Source: Balneolaceae bacterium UBA1514 (GTDB lineage Bacteria > Bacteroidota > Rhodothermia > Balneolales > Balneolaceae). From it: 35,728 bases of DNA. Shown one piece after another: positions 27,282 to 35,710 of this stretch. The stretch spans positions 1-35,728 of the forward strand of contig DCQQ01000043.1 in the NCBI GenBank assembly GCA_002323515.1, written 5' to 3'. The notes under the pieces were generated by a model. The model had not been told where the DNA came from, did not search any database, and saw nothing but the letters and a program-made list of their open reading frames with translations. How positions within the stretch are numbered: position 1 is the first letter of the stretch; the number at the start of each line of letters is the position of its first letter. A program made the translations under genes and the position numbers.

Positions 27282-28979
27282 ATGGTTTCACAGAATACCT
27301 TTAGCCGCTACAAAAAATATCTAAGTTTCACATTAGTACTTTTTTTGGGGTTTAGCTGTGCAGAGTCTACTAAAAAAACAGTCTATTACAATGCAAATGG
27401 GTATACAATCGAATCCGATACTTTACGATCCTTCAGCACCTTGGTAGTGGATGGGGAGAGGGTGTTTGCTGTGGGGGGTGAAGATCTTGCTGAGCAATTT
27501 CAAGTTACTCCAAGTGTCACAGCTATTGATCTTGAGGGCAAGACCTTGCTGCCAGGAATCATAGATGCACACGGGCATGTGATGGGTTTAGGTTTTCAAG
27601 AACTCCAAATCAATTTGGCGGGGATGACGAGTCTTCAAGGAACTCTTGATGCGTTGAAAGAGTATGCCGAAGCTAATCCAGAGTTAGAGTGGGTTATAGG
27701 GCGCGGTTGGAACCAGACATTGTGGGAGGAAAATCGCTTTCCAACAGCCGCCGATTTAGATCAGGTAATTCCAGATAAACCTGTTTGGTTAAGTCGGGTA
27801 GATGGGCATGCAGGTTGGGCGAACTCAAAAGCCATGCAATTGGCACATGTTAGTTCTGATACACCAGATCCTGATGGTGGTAAAATCATCCGCGATACCA
27901 GAGGCCGTCCAACAGGAGTGTTTATTGATGCAGCAGAAGGGTATGTGCAACGAGTGGTTCCCGAATCAACTAGAGAAGAACAAGCTCTAGTACTTGATGC
28001 GGCTCTTTCTTTGCTCAGTTCTTATGGAGTAACCAGTGTGCACGATGCTGGGGTTGGAGTAGAAACATGGGAGTTGTATAAGCAATTTGCAGAACAGGGG
28101 AAATTACGAACAAGAATTTACGGGATGATCTCAGGGGCAGGTGCAATATTTGATCAATTATCCAATGAGGGACCTATAAACTCATTGTACGATGATCGAT
28201 TAGCACTGCGTAGTGTGAAATTATACTCGGATGGGGCTTTAGGTAGTAGGGGTGCTGCGTTGATTGAAGACTATCATGACGATCCTGGGAATAAAGGGTT
28301 GTTGTTTGTAGGTCAAGAGGAAATGAATGCAATGACCGAAAAAGTGGTAGCAAAGGGGTATCAGGCAAATATACATGCAATCGGTGATGCTGCAAACAGG
28401 CAGGTAATTGATGCACTTGAGTATGCTCAGGAGCTACATCCGCGTGAGGATCAACGAAATAGAATCGAACATGCTCAAATAGTAGCCCTAGAAGATATTG
28501 GACGATTTAAAGAGTTAGATTTAATAGCTAGCATGCAGCCTACTCATGCAACTAGTGATAAGAATATGGCAGAAGACCGAGTAGGTTCGCAACGAATTAA
28601 AGGCGCCTACGCCTGGCAGAGTTTTTTGGCTCAGGGTACCATTGTAGCTTCTGGGTCAGACTTTCCAGTCGAATCAGCCAACCCATTTCTTGGAATATAT
28701 GCCTCTATCACACGTAAAGATGTTGAAGGGAATCCATTGAATGGTTGGTATCCAGAGGAGGCGATGGATCGAGTTCAAACCCTGAGATCCTTCACTATAG
28801 ATGCTGCTTATGCTGGATTTCAAGAAGGTGTTTTGGGTAGTTTAGAGCCAGGTAAATGGGCAGATTTTATTATAATTGATCAAGATATTATGACAGCGCC
28901 CGATTCAATGCTTTGGCAAACAAAACTACTAGAGACTTGGGTGGCGGGAAAAAAAGTCTTTGATCGTAGCACAGAGTAA
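27282..28979 (+). CDS. YtcJ-like amidohydrolase lipoprotein
   Basis: The 565-residue protein belongs to the amidohydrolase_3 / YtcJ group of metal-dependent TIM-barrel hydrolases. It has LLPGIIDAHGHVMGLG (metal-binding HxH), VSLYSDGALGSRG-like residues SVKLYSDGALGSRGAA, a histidine in NIHAIGDAANRQ, and SGSDFPVE with the catalytic Asp; the C-terminus returns to the beta-sandwich with LGSLEPGKWADFIIID. The N-terminus (LSFTLVLFLGFSCAES) is a lipoprotein signal, so it is envelope-located. YtcJ-type enzymes are annotated as deacylases or amidases, but the substrate is unknown. The ATG at 27282 gives a normal signal peptide; the frame can extend upstream to 27219, through the hairpin region, which is less plausible. 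Confidence 0.85.
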   Translation: MVSQNTFSRYKKYLSFTLVLFLGFSCAESTKKTVYYNANGYTIESDTLRSFSTLVVDGERVFAVGGEDLAEQFQVTPSVTAIDLEGKTLLPGIIDAHGHVMGLGFQELQINLAGMTSLQGTLDALKEYAEANPELEWVIGRGWNQTLWEENRFPTAADLDQVIPDKPVWLSRVDGHAGWANSKAMQLAHVSSDTPDPDGGKIIRDTRGRPTGVFIDAAEGYVQRVVPESTREEQALVLDAALSLLSSYGVTSVHDAGVGVETWELYKQFAEQGKLRTRIYGMISGAGAIFDQLSNEGPINSLYDDRLALRSVKLYSDGALGSRGAALIEDYHDDPGNKGLLFVGQEEMNAMTEKVVAKGYQANIHAIGDAANRQVIDALEYAQELHPREDQRNRIEHAQIVALEDIGRFKELDLIASMQPTHATSDKNMAEDRVGSQRIKGAYAWQSFLAQGTIVASGSDFPVESANPFLGIYASITRKDVEGNPLNGWYPEEAMDRVQTLRSFTIDAAYAGFQEGVLGSLEPGKWADFIIIDQDIMTAPDSMLWQTKLLETWVAGKKVFDRSTE

Positions 28980-29111
28980 GTACATAATTCTATGTGTGTT
29001 ACAAATTATTTCATACCCTATTAAACGTAAATAGTTTTAAAAGAGTCTTTTTTTTACAAAAAGTGGGCAACAAATTAGTCATTCTGTCGTGTAGTGTAAT
29101 AAAGCTCCACG

Positions 29112-29184
29112 TCCAACAATATTTAACAGTAGATGACCTATTTTAAATTATTCGGATGTTGGAGTTTTTTTGTTTTGAAACTCC
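29112..29184 (+). terminator. Terminator-like structure with two mutually exclusive hairpins
   Basis: TCCAACA (29112-29118) pairs with TGTTGGA (29157-29163) and is followed by G and seven T, a possible intrinsic terminator with a long AT-rich loop. GGAGTTT (29161-29167) also pairs perfectly with AAACTCC (29178-29184), and this stem uses three bases of the first and its T-run. The two stems cannot form together. This could be a simple terminator for the amidohydrolase gene, or an attenuator-like switch before the redoxin gene at 29243. The rest of the 28980-29242 gap shows no coding frame. Confidence 0.4.
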
Positions 29185-29242
29185 CTTACCTTTAAGGCAA
29201 GTACATGTTGACTGAATTTACTATAATCAAAAGAGATTTGTC

Positions 29243-29824
29243 ATGGCAGCAACTCGTTCGACCATGCTAGAGCTTGGTACAAAAGCACCCCCTATTCAAC
29301 TACCCATTGTTACCGGTGGTGATTTCGATTTATATCGTTACACCGCACATAGCAAAGGTATTGTGATACTATTTATATGTAATCATTGTCCCTACGTGCA
29401 CCATATTAATGAAACACTAGTTTCTGTAGCCAATACCTACATTAATAAGGGAATCCCCTTCATTGCAATTAGCTCTAATGACGCAATAAAGTATTCAGAG
29501 GATTCCCCGGAAAAAATGATTGATGTGGTACGTAAGCAACGCTACCCTTTTCCCTACCTTTATGATGAAAGTCAAGCGATTGCTAAAGTGTACAAGGCAG
29601 CATGCACTCCCGATTTTTATTTTTTCGATATGCAGCTAAGCTTATACTACAGAGGACAGTTCGATGCTAGCCGCCCAGGAAACGAAATAGAGGTGACGGG
29701 CAAGGATTTGACTACGGCGATTGATGGGTATCTGAAAGGAGAAAAAGCTCCAAAAACCCAAGTGCCTAGCATAGGCTGTTCTATTAAATGGAAAGCAGGA
29801 AATGAACCTGAATATTTCCTATAA
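29243..29824 (+). CDS. Thioredoxin-fold redoxin (AhpC/TSA-like)
   Basis: The 193-residue cytosolic protein (no signal peptide) has a thioredoxin-like fold of the redoxin type. GTKAPPIQLPIVTGGDF is the opening strand region, LFICNHCPYVHH the active site (Cys46, Cys49), and ACTPDFYFFD holds the conserved cis-proline region. Members with CNHCPY are usually annotated as thioredoxin family or peroxiredoxin-like proteins; the reductase partner and substrate are unknown. It heads a tight group with pdxH (6-base gap) and trmB (14-base gap), an operon by spacing. Confidence 0.85.
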   Translation: MAATRSTMLELGTKAPPIQLPIVTGGDFDLYRYTAHSKGIVILFICNHCPYVHHINETLVSVANTYINKGIPFIAISSNDAIKYSEDSPEKMIDVVRKQRYPFPYLYDESQAIAKVYKAACTPDFYFFDMQLSLYYRGQFDASRPGNEIEVTGKDLTTAIDGYLKGEKAPKTQVPSIGCSIKWKAGNEPEYFL

Positions 29825-29830
29825 TAAAGA

Positions 29831-30469
29831 ATGAATATACAAGACATACGTAAAGACTATACGCAAAATGAACTGGACGAAGCGGCACTACGGGAAGATC
29901 CCGTTTCACAATTCAATAGCTGGTTTGAGGAGGCTTTAAAGGCAGAAGTCCTAGAAGCAAATGCCTGTGCACTTGCAACTGTAGATGAACTTGGAAATCC
30001 GCATAACCGTATTGTATTGCTAAAAGGAGTGTCCGAGAGTGGATTCCAATTTTTTACTAATTACACTTCCGATAAAGCCAATGAAATAGGGCGAAACGCT
30101 GCGGTAGCAATGACTTTTTTTTGGAAAGAATTGGAAAGACAGGTTCGTATAGAGGGACAGGTTAGGAAGATTAGTGAAGAGGATTCTAAAGCTTATTTTA
30201 TATCTCGACCTCACATGAGTCAACTAGGGGCTTGGGTTTCAAATCAAAGTCAAGTTATCAGCGGTAGATCGGTATTAGAGCAACGACTAGAAGAATTAAT
30301 GCAGCGCTACCCAGAGGGGACTAATGTACCTTACCCTGCTCATTGGGGAGGCTTTGAGTTACGACCCATAAAAGTTGAATTCTGGCAAGGTCGACCAAGT
30401 AGGCTTCATGATAGGATATGTTATGTTCAAATAGATCAAGGATGGCATAAACAGCGATTAGCTCCATAA
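29831..30469 (+). CDS. pdxH: Pyridoxamine/pyridoxine 5'-phosphate oxidase
   Basis: The 212-residue FMN enzyme has the conserved N-terminal MNIQDIRKDYTQNELDE, the FMN-binding NRIVLLKGVSESGFQFFTNY, AMTFFWKELERQVRIEG, SRPHMSQLGAWVSNQSQVI, and the C-terminal GGFELRPIKVEFWQGRPSRLHDR. It oxidises PNP or PMP to pyridoxal phosphate, the cofactor used by the aminotransferase and the gamma-lyase elsewhere in the window. It follows the redoxin stop by 6 bases. Confidence 0.96.
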   Translation: MNIQDIRKDYTQNELDEAALREDPVSQFNSWFEEALKAEVLEANACALATVDELGNPHNRIVLLKGVSESGFQFFTNYTSDKANEIGRNAAVAMTFFWKELERQVRIEGQVRKISEEDSKAYFISRPHMSQLGAWVSNQSQVISGRSVLEQRLEELMQRYPEGTNVPYPAHWGGFELRPIKVEFWQGRPSRLHDRICYVQIDQGWHKQRLAP

Positions 30470-30483
30470 GCAAAGTAGGTATA

Positions 30484-31152
30484 ATGCCTAAGATCAAGCA
30501 TAAACGTTTTCAAGAGATCGCTCAATTTGATCATGTTATTGAGTGGACCGATTATCCAAATGGTCAGGGGTTTAATACTCACATATGGTTTGAAAAGTTT
30601 TTCTCTGGTTCGGATACATTCAATTTAGAATTAGCCTGTGGGAAGGCAGAGTATACAATAGGTCTGGCCAAAAGGTATCCTAAAAGAAATTTTGTTGGAG
30701 TGGACATAAAGGGGAATCGTATGTGGGTGGGTGCTCACCATGCCCTAACTCATCACATGCATAATGCAGCTTTTTTGCGAGCCTATATAGCTCATTTAGA
30801 ACATTATATCCCGGAAGGAAGGATAGAGGAAATCTGGATTATCTTTCCAGATCCGCAACTCAAAAAAGATCGCAAGAAGTTAACATCGACCCGTTTTTTA
30901 GAGCTTTATAAGAAGCTGCTAATACCAGGGGGTACGGTTCATCTAAAAACCGACAGTGCTGAATTATTCGAATTTACCCTTGCTCAAATTACTGCTCATA
31001 ATTTGACCATAGTTAGGCAAATAGACGATGTATATGCAAATCCATCCTCGCCCGAGGAGCTGGTTGGTATTCAAACTTTTTACGAAGGATTACATGTCAA
31101 GAGAGGAAGAACCATTCGGTATGTGCAGTTTAGTTTAAGCAATAATAGCTAA
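30484..31152 (+). CDS. trmB: tRNA (guanine-46-N7)-methyltransferase
   Basis: The 222-residue Rossmann-fold methyltransferase has the SAM motif LELACGKAEYTIGLAKRYP, NFVGVDIKGNRMW, IIFPDPQLKKDRKKLTSTRF and PGGTVHLKTDS. It makes m7G46 in the variable loop of tRNAs. FPDPQ replaces the proteobacterial PDPW, a variant I regard as common in Bacteroidota. It is the last gene of the redoxin-pdxH-trmB group. Confidence 0.94.
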   Translation: MPKIKHKRFQEIAQFDHVIEWTDYPNGQGFNTHIWFEKFFSGSDTFNLELACGKAEYTIGLAKRYPKRNFVGVDIKGNRMWVGAHHALTHHMHNAAFLRAYIAHLEHYIPEGRIEEIWIIFPDPQLKKDRKKLTSTRFLELYKKLLIPGGTVHLKTDSAELFEFTLAQITAHNLTIVRQIDDVYANPSSPEELVGIQTFYEGLHVKRGRTIRYVQFSLSNNS

Positions 31153-31224
31153 CCGGATTGATATAGGCATATAAACTTCTTTATAGATATTTAACTTGTC
31201 AAATGTCTTGTTTATATGTATTCT

Positions 31225-31246
31225 TGTGGTATTAAATACTACCACA
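31225..31246. promoter_or_regulatory. Inverted repeat at the Lrp-family gene start
   Basis: TGTGGTA (31225-31231) and TACCACA (31240-31246) are perfect reverse complements with an 8-base AT-rich spacer. The right arm ends on the A of the proposed ATG at 31246. This fits an autoregulatory operator for the Lrp/AsnC protein, or an mRNA hairpin that covers the start codon. Confidence 0.45.
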
Positions 31247-31710
31247 TGATTGATCTAGACGATATAGACAAACAGATTATTGCACTGTTGCAAGAAAATG
31301 CTCGAATTAGCAATAGAGAGATTGCAAAGAAGGTTGGACTTACGGCCACTCCCACTATTGAGCGGGTAAAACGCTTAGAGCGAAAAGGAGTCATAAAAGG
31401 GTACATGGCTGTACTAGAGAAAGAAAAGGTGGGCAAAGGGATGACCGTTTTTGTTAAGGTGACTTTAAGTATTCATCAAATGAGTTTATTGGACGAATTT
31501 ATTGAAGTGATTCAAGGTATACCAGAGATATTATCCTGTTACCATACTACAGGGCAAACTGATTTTTTGTTGCATGTAGTGGCTACAGACATAGCTGACT
31601 ATGAGCGATTGTTGCGAGATAAGCTAACCACATTACCTGATGTACAACGCCTTGAGACCACTATGGTGTTGAGAGCAATTAAAGAGGGTGGATACATACC
31701 AACCAGTTAA
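31246..31710 (+). CDS. Lrp/AsnC-family transcriptional regulator
   Basis: The 154-residue protein has the Lrp winged helix-turn-helix (LDDIDKQIIALLQENARISN, then REIAKKVGLTATPTIERVKR) and the C-terminal RAM ligand-binding domain (VFVKVTLSI, ILSCYHTTGQTDFLLHVVA). Lrp proteins form dimers to octamers around DNA and respond to amino acids. The gene lies 17 bases before a methionine gamma-lyase gene on the same strand, so methionine or a related amino acid is the natural candidate ligand (inference). In Pseudomonas putida an Lrp-type protein, MdeR, activates the methionine lyase gene. I place the start at 31246; the frame can extend to 31216 but would then run through the inverted repeat. Confidence 0.9.
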   Translation: MIDLDDIDKQIIALLQENARISNREIAKKVGLTATPTIERVKRLERKGVIKGYMAVLEKEKVGKGMTVFVKVTLSIHQMSLLDEFIEVIQGIPEILSCYHTTGQTDFLLHVVATDIADYERLLRDKLTTLPDVQRLETTMVLRAIKEGGYIPTS

Positions 31711-31727
31711 AGCTAGGAGTTCACAAT

Positions 31728-32954
31728 ATGAAATTTAAATCTAGAGCTGTTCACGGTGTTGTTGACGCAGAGAGAATACTTAAAGAATCTGAGGGGGCGC
31801 ATGTACCCCCCATTTATCAGACATCAACCTTTCTCTTTAATGATGTAGCTCATGGGGCAAGAGCTTTTTCAACCCCAGATCATGATGGAGTGCATATTTA
31901 CACTCGTTTATCCAATCCAAATAATAACACCCTAGAACAATCGATTACCGCTTTGGAATGCTATGATTTGGATAGTGATGCCTATACCTCTATGGTTTTT
32001 GGCACCGGTATGGCAGCCATAAGTACAGCCATTATGGCTATGGCTAAGCAGGGGCAGGTACTCGCTCAAGATGCTCTGTATGGTTGTAGCAGTCAATTAT
32101 TGTTTGAACAAGCACCATACTGGGGTATAGAAGCTGATTTTATAGATTTTACTCATCTCGATGCTTTCCGGAAAAAAGTTCATTCGATGGATAATCTGAA
32201 AGTGGTGTATATGGAAACAATCACCAATCCAACAATGAGAGTAGCTCAAATGGACAGCATTGTTGAGATCGCTCACCAAGTGGGTGCCAAAGTAATTGTA
32301 GACAATACTTTTGCATCTCCTATGTATTGCCGGCCACTCAATTTTGGAGCCGATATCGTGATTCATTCATCGACTAAATATATTGGTGGACATGGAACCT
32401 CATTAGGTGGTGTGTTGACTTGTTCTAAAGAATTGGCAGAGAATTATGAGCTAGGAACCTACAGAAAAAATTTGGGAGGTATCGCTGGACCTATGGACTC
32501 ATGGTTATTAAATAATGGGTTAAAAACGATGGCTCTTCGAGTACAGGCTCAAACAGATAATGCGATGAAAGTAGCGCAGTTTCTTGAATCACATGATTCG
32601 GTTAAACGAGTTTGGTATCCTATGTTAGAGTCTCATCCCGATTACATTGTCGCACAGAACATATTGTTGGGTGGAGCTGCCTCGGTGATGAGCTTTGAGC
32701 TAAAAGGAGGCTTTGAATCAGGTAGTAATCTTATGAATTCGGTTCAGCTTTGTTCACTTGCAGTGAGTTTAGGTGCGGTGGATACTTTGATTCAACATCC
32801 CGCATCGATGACACACTCAGTGATGGATGTTCATTTGCGTCAAAAAGCAGGTATAGAAGATGGTTTAGTCCGGCTTGCGGTGGGTATTGAGGATGTAGAT
32901 GACATTATAGGTGACTTGAGTCAAGCCTTGGTGAATAAAACGGTTATTGAATAG
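31728..32954 (+). CDS. Methionine gamma-lyase-like PLP enzyme
   Basis: The 408-residue protein is a Cys/Met-metabolism PLP enzyme with YTRLSNPNNNTLE, VDNTFASPMYCRP (Asp192) and VIHSSTKYIGGHG, where Lys217 carries PLP. ALYGCS places a cysteine (Cys120) where methionine gamma-lyases have their diagnostic active-site Cys (Cys116 in P. putida); cystathionine synthases and lyases usually have Gly or another residue. It would split methionine to methanethiol, 2-oxobutyrate and ammonia. Homocysteine or O-acylhomoserine chemistry remains possible. A clear Shine-Dalgarno (AGGAG) precedes the ATG, unusual in this window. The Lrp-type regulator lies immediately upstream. Confidence 0.88.
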   Translation: MKFKSRAVHGVVDAERILKESEGAHVPPIYQTSTFLFNDVAHGARAFSTPDHDGVHIYTRLSNPNNNTLEQSITALECYDLDSDAYTSMVFGTGMAAISTAIMAMAKQGQVLAQDALYGCSSQLLFEQAPYWGIEADFIDFTHLDAFRKKVHSMDNLKVVYMETITNPTMRVAQMDSIVEIAHQVGAKVIVDNTFASPMYCRPLNFGADIVIHSSTKYIGGHGTSLGGVLTCSKELAENYELGTYRKNLGGIAGPMDSWLLNNGLKTMALRVQAQTDNAMKVAQFLESHDSVKRVWYPMLESHPDYIVAQNILLGGAASVMSFELKGGFESGSNLMNSVQLCSLAVSLGAVDTLIQHPASMTHSVMDVHLRQKAGIEDGLVRLAVGIEDVDDIIGDLSQALVNKTVIE

Positions 32955-32960
32955 TTCGGT

Positions 32961-33848
32961 TTACCAACTCCCGCCAGCCCCTCCACCACCGGAGCCAAAT
33001 CCTCCACCGCCACTAAAACCACTAAAACCACCACCGGAGCCAAATCCGCCGCGACCACTTGGGCTGTTGAGTAAGCTACTCCAAAGTAAAACATCCATTG
33101 CACCAATGGTGCGGCCACCACCACGGCCACCCCGACCCTTGAAAAAAATAAAAAATAGAATCAAAGTAAGCAGAATAAGCAGATCAACAGGAAATCCTTC
33201 TTCAGAACCGAGGGCATTTTCCACCGCTTCATATTCACCAGAAGCTAATTGCATAAGCGCACTAGTGGCTCGATCAAGACCTTGGTAAAATTGTCCACTT
33301 TGCAGTGCGGGTACAAGTATGTCCTGCACAACTCTCTTGGCCATGACATCTGGAATAGCTCCTTCTAAACCATATCCCACCTCTATCTGTAGTTCTCTTT
33401 CTTGAACAGATATTAGAATAAGAACCCCATTATACCGCTCAGCTTCCCACATTTGCCAGGTGTTAAATAGGTAGGTAGCGGCTTCCTCTCTTGGGAGGCC
33501 TGTAAGATTATTAAGTACGGCAATAGTAATTATATTGGATGTTGTGTCTCTATAGTTACGTAGTTTTTGTTCAAGTATTACTTCTTCTTGGTTGGTTAGT
33601 AGATTCCCAAAATCGTTTACCATACCAACGGGCCTTTGTGGAAGCTCATTTGGGGACTGAGCATATAGCAGACCAGCGGAGCTTTGAATAGACGCGCCTG
33701 TATGAGTTTGGAATATCCCCCATATTGTGGGTAGTGAAACAACATTTACCCCAAGTATCCAAACTAGAGCCATCAAACTAATTATAGAGGAGCGTATACT
33801 TCTACTTTTTACCCGGAAAATGGAGCTTTTCAATTGGATATTATCCAT
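32961..33848 (-). CDS. TPM-domain membrane protein, YgcG-like
   Basis: The 295-residue protein has an N-terminal hydrophobic segment (about 20-40), a TPM domain (VNDFGNLLTNQEEVILEQKL; YNGVLILISVQERELQIEVG; GYGLEGAIPDVMAKRV), then a membrane helix (PVDLLILLTLILFFIFF) and a glycine/serine-rich tail ending GGAGGSW. This is the standard YgcG layout: periplasmic TPM domain anchored by a C-terminal helix. The role is not established; TPM domains occur with LemA in envelope or rhomboid-related neighbourhoods. I choose the ATG at 33848, which overlaps the stop of the preceding TPM gene by 8 bases, so translation is probably coupled. An upstream in-frame start would overlap that gene by about 100 bases. 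Confidence 0.85.
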   Translation of the reverse strand: MDNIQLKSSIFRVKSRSIRSSIISLMALVWILGVNVVSLPTIWGIFQTHTGASIQSSAGLLYAQSPNELPQRPVGMVNDFGNLLTNQEEVILEQKLRNYRDTTSNIITIAVLNNLTGLPREEAATYLFNTWQMWEAERYNGVLILISVQERELQIEVGYGLEGAIPDVMAKRVVQDILVPALQSGQFYQGLDRATSALMQLASGEYEAVENALGSEEGFPVDLLILLTLILFFIFFKGRGGRGGGRTIGAMDVLLWSSLLNSPSGRGGFGSGGGFSGFSGGGGFGSGGGGAGGSW

Positions 33849-34269
33849 AGCTAATAGAATCATCAAGTTCATTTTCGTCATCGTGTTGATATGGAAAGTG
33901 TTGCTGTAACTTACCGCCAATGTCCAATAATGCTTTGACGAGCCCATTTTTTATGTTTCCTTCTTTGAAATCTGCTTGAAGGGTTACAAGGGTACTTTCC
34001 CAAAATTCTTGGCCAACCTTTGTATGAATACCTTCGTCCCCCCAAATAGCTAGTAAATGATCCTTTGTAGCCACATATACAATCACGCCATTTCGCAGTT
34101 CTGTTTTGTGCATGCCTAACTTTTGGAATAAGCTAGTAGCCCTTTTAATCGGATCTTTTTTAGGGCATTTTTTTTCAATATGCACACGAACTTCCCCTGA
34201 GGTTTTTTTTTCTGCTTGCTGAATGGCCTGAACAACGGCTAATTCATCGGCACTGCTTAAAAAGGGCAT
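33841..34269 (-). CDS. Short TPM-domain protein
   Basis: The 142-residue protein is a second TPM domain with SADELAVVQAIQQAEKKTSG, then EVRVHIEKKCPKKD, NGVIVYVATKDHLLAIWGDE and GIHTKVGQEFWES. It has neither signal peptide nor membrane helix, so unlike its neighbour it is probably cytosolic. It is the middle gene of the lemA-TPM-TPM operon: 52 bases after the LemA gene and overlapping the next gene. Its function is unknown. Confidence 0.82.
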   Translation of the reverse strand: MPFLSSADELAVVQAIQQAEKKTSGEVRVHIEKKCPKKDPIKRATSLFQKLGMHKTELRNGVIVYVATKDHLLAIWGDEGIHTKVGQEFWESTLVTLQADFKEGNIKNGLVKALLDIGGKLQQHFPYQHDDENELDDSISYG

Positions 34270-34321
34270 GGGTTTTTCAATCTAAAGGGTTTTACGATCA
34301 ACAGAAATTTCGATATACAAA

Positions 34322-34909
34322 TTATTTAAAATCAACTAGCGGTGGTTGTTCGGCTCCCTCATTTGCTTCAAAATAGGCTTTTCGATCAAACCCAGTAATG
34401 GAGGCAATAAAGCTTCCGGGGAATTTTCGAATGTCTGTGTTATACTGGCGAGCGGTGTCATTGAATCGTTTTCTTTCGGTCGCAATACGGTTTTCAGTCC
34501 CTTCTAGTTGAGCTTGAAGATCTCTAAAGTTAGCATTTGCTTTGAGTTCGGGGTATCGCTCGACACTTACCAACAGTCTAGAAAGCGCACCACTTAATTG
34601 TTCTTGTGCAGCCTGGAACTGTTGAATTTTGGCAGGATCGTTAAGGTCATCGGCTTGCAGTGTAATAGATGTTGCTCGACTCCGAGCCTCGATAACCGAT
34701 TGTAATGTTTCCTGCTCGAAATTCGCGGCGCCTTGCACTGAGTTGACTAAATTCGGGATTAAATCGGCGCGTCTCTGGTATTGGTTTTCAACTTGTGCCC
34801 ATGCACTTTCAACCGATTCTTCGGCCGTTACAAATCCGTTGTTAACGCTAATTCCATAAATAACAAGTATGGTGAGTAGGGCAACAATAATGATATTTTT
34901 TGCTTTCAT
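34322..34909 (-). CDS. lemA: LemA family protein
   Basis: The 195-residue protein has one N-terminal membrane helix (IIIVALLTILVIYGI) and the LemA core of long helices: SAWAQVENQYQRRADLIPNL, VNSVQGAANFEQETL, YPELKANANFRDLQAQLEGT, ENRIATERKRFNDTARQYN. LemA proteins are membrane-anchored helical bundles of unknown biochemical role, very often next to TPM genes, as here. It is the first gene of a three-gene minus-strand operon, divergent from the YjjG-like gene across 102 bases. Confidence 0.93.
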   Translation of the reverse strand: MKAKNIIIVALLTILVIYGISVNNGFVTAEESVESAWAQVENQYQRRADLIPNLVNSVQGAANFEQETLQSVIEARSRATSITLQADDLNDPAKIQQFQAAQEQLSGALSRLLVSVERYPELKANANFRDLQAQLEGTENRIATERKRFNDTARQYNTDIRKFPGSFIASITGFDRKAYFEANEGAEQPPLVDFK

Positions 34910-35011
34910 AGTTTCAAGTCTCTCTGGTTAAAATATTTGGTTCATAATCATGCTATATTATACGAAAATCCAACGTTTAGGATTTATTGAATCTAGCAGA
35001 AAATATAAAGC

Positions 35012-35710
35012 ATGCAAAAAGAACTCATTCGATACATTTATTTTGATTTAGACGATACCCTATTGAATCATAAAAAAGCCGAACAAAACGGGCTAAGAGA
35101 TATTTATAAAAAGATACCGGCGCTTCAGGTGGTTTCTACGGACGAATTACTTAGGGTGTATGCGCAGATTAATCGGGGCTTATGGATTGAATATGCACAA
35201 GGAATCATTGATCGAAACACATTACACCGTCGAAGGTTCCAAGAAAGTTTTGAGGCGCTGGGAATTGATGGTGAACTCTACGAGTATGCAGGCTCAATTT
35301 ATATGGAGTATTACAGGACCCATTGGGAATGGGTGAAGGGAGCTAAGCAAGCATTTGTAAAACTTCACGAATACTACGAAATGGGTGTGATCACGAATGG
35401 TTTTGCAGAAACGCAAAGGATGAAAGTACGTCAATTTGAATTCGATAAGATGTGCTCAACCATCATTATTTCAGAAGAATTTGGTTTAATGAAGCCAGAT
35501 CCGGCTATTTTCAATGAAGCGACTCAACGAGCACGATATGCTCCTGAGCATATTCTCTATGTAGGGGATTCGCTGAATTCCGATGTAGATGGTGCGTTGA
35601 ATGCGGGTTGGAACATGGCTTGGTACAATCCGAAAAATCACTCACCTGAAGGTAGGGAGCCTCACTTGAATTTTCAGGATTTCCAGGAATTAATCGATGT
35701 CTTAGGGTAG
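35012..35710 (+). CDS. yjjG: YjjG-family HAD nucleotidase
   Basis: The 232-residue HAD hydrolase has motif I YFDLDDTLLNHKKAE (nucleophile and acid/base Asp), motif II GVITNG, motif III KPDPAIF (Lys) and motif IV VGDSLNSDVDGALNAGW. The DDTLLNH opening and four-helix cap between motifs I and II fit YjjG, a house-cleaning nucleotidase acting on non-canonical pyrimidine nucleoside monophosphates. A related HAD phosphatase with another substrate cannot be excluded. The gene is complete, ending 18 bases before the window edge. Confidence 0.88.
   Translation: MQKELIRYIYFDLDDTLLNHKKAEQNGLRDIYKKIPALQVVSTDELLRVYAQINRGLWIEYAQGIIDRNTLHRRRFQESFEALGIDGELYEYAGSIYMEYYRTHWEWVKGAKQAFVKLHEYYEMGVITNGFAETQRMKVRQFEFDKMCSTIIISEEFGLMKPDPAIFNEATQRARYAPEHILYVGDSLNSDVDGALNAGWNMAWYNPKNHSPEGREPHLNFQDFQELIDVLG

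Noticed and set aside
29047-29054. Run of eight T after the amidohydrolase gene as a terminator
   Set aside because: The only upstream pairing (AAAAGA/TCTTTT) leaves a one-base loop, so no valid hairpin forms.
32947-33288. Proline-rich open frame on the plus strand
   Set aside because: It is the antisense of the glycine-rich tail of the YgcG-like TPM gene; the Pro/Gly complementarity explains it.
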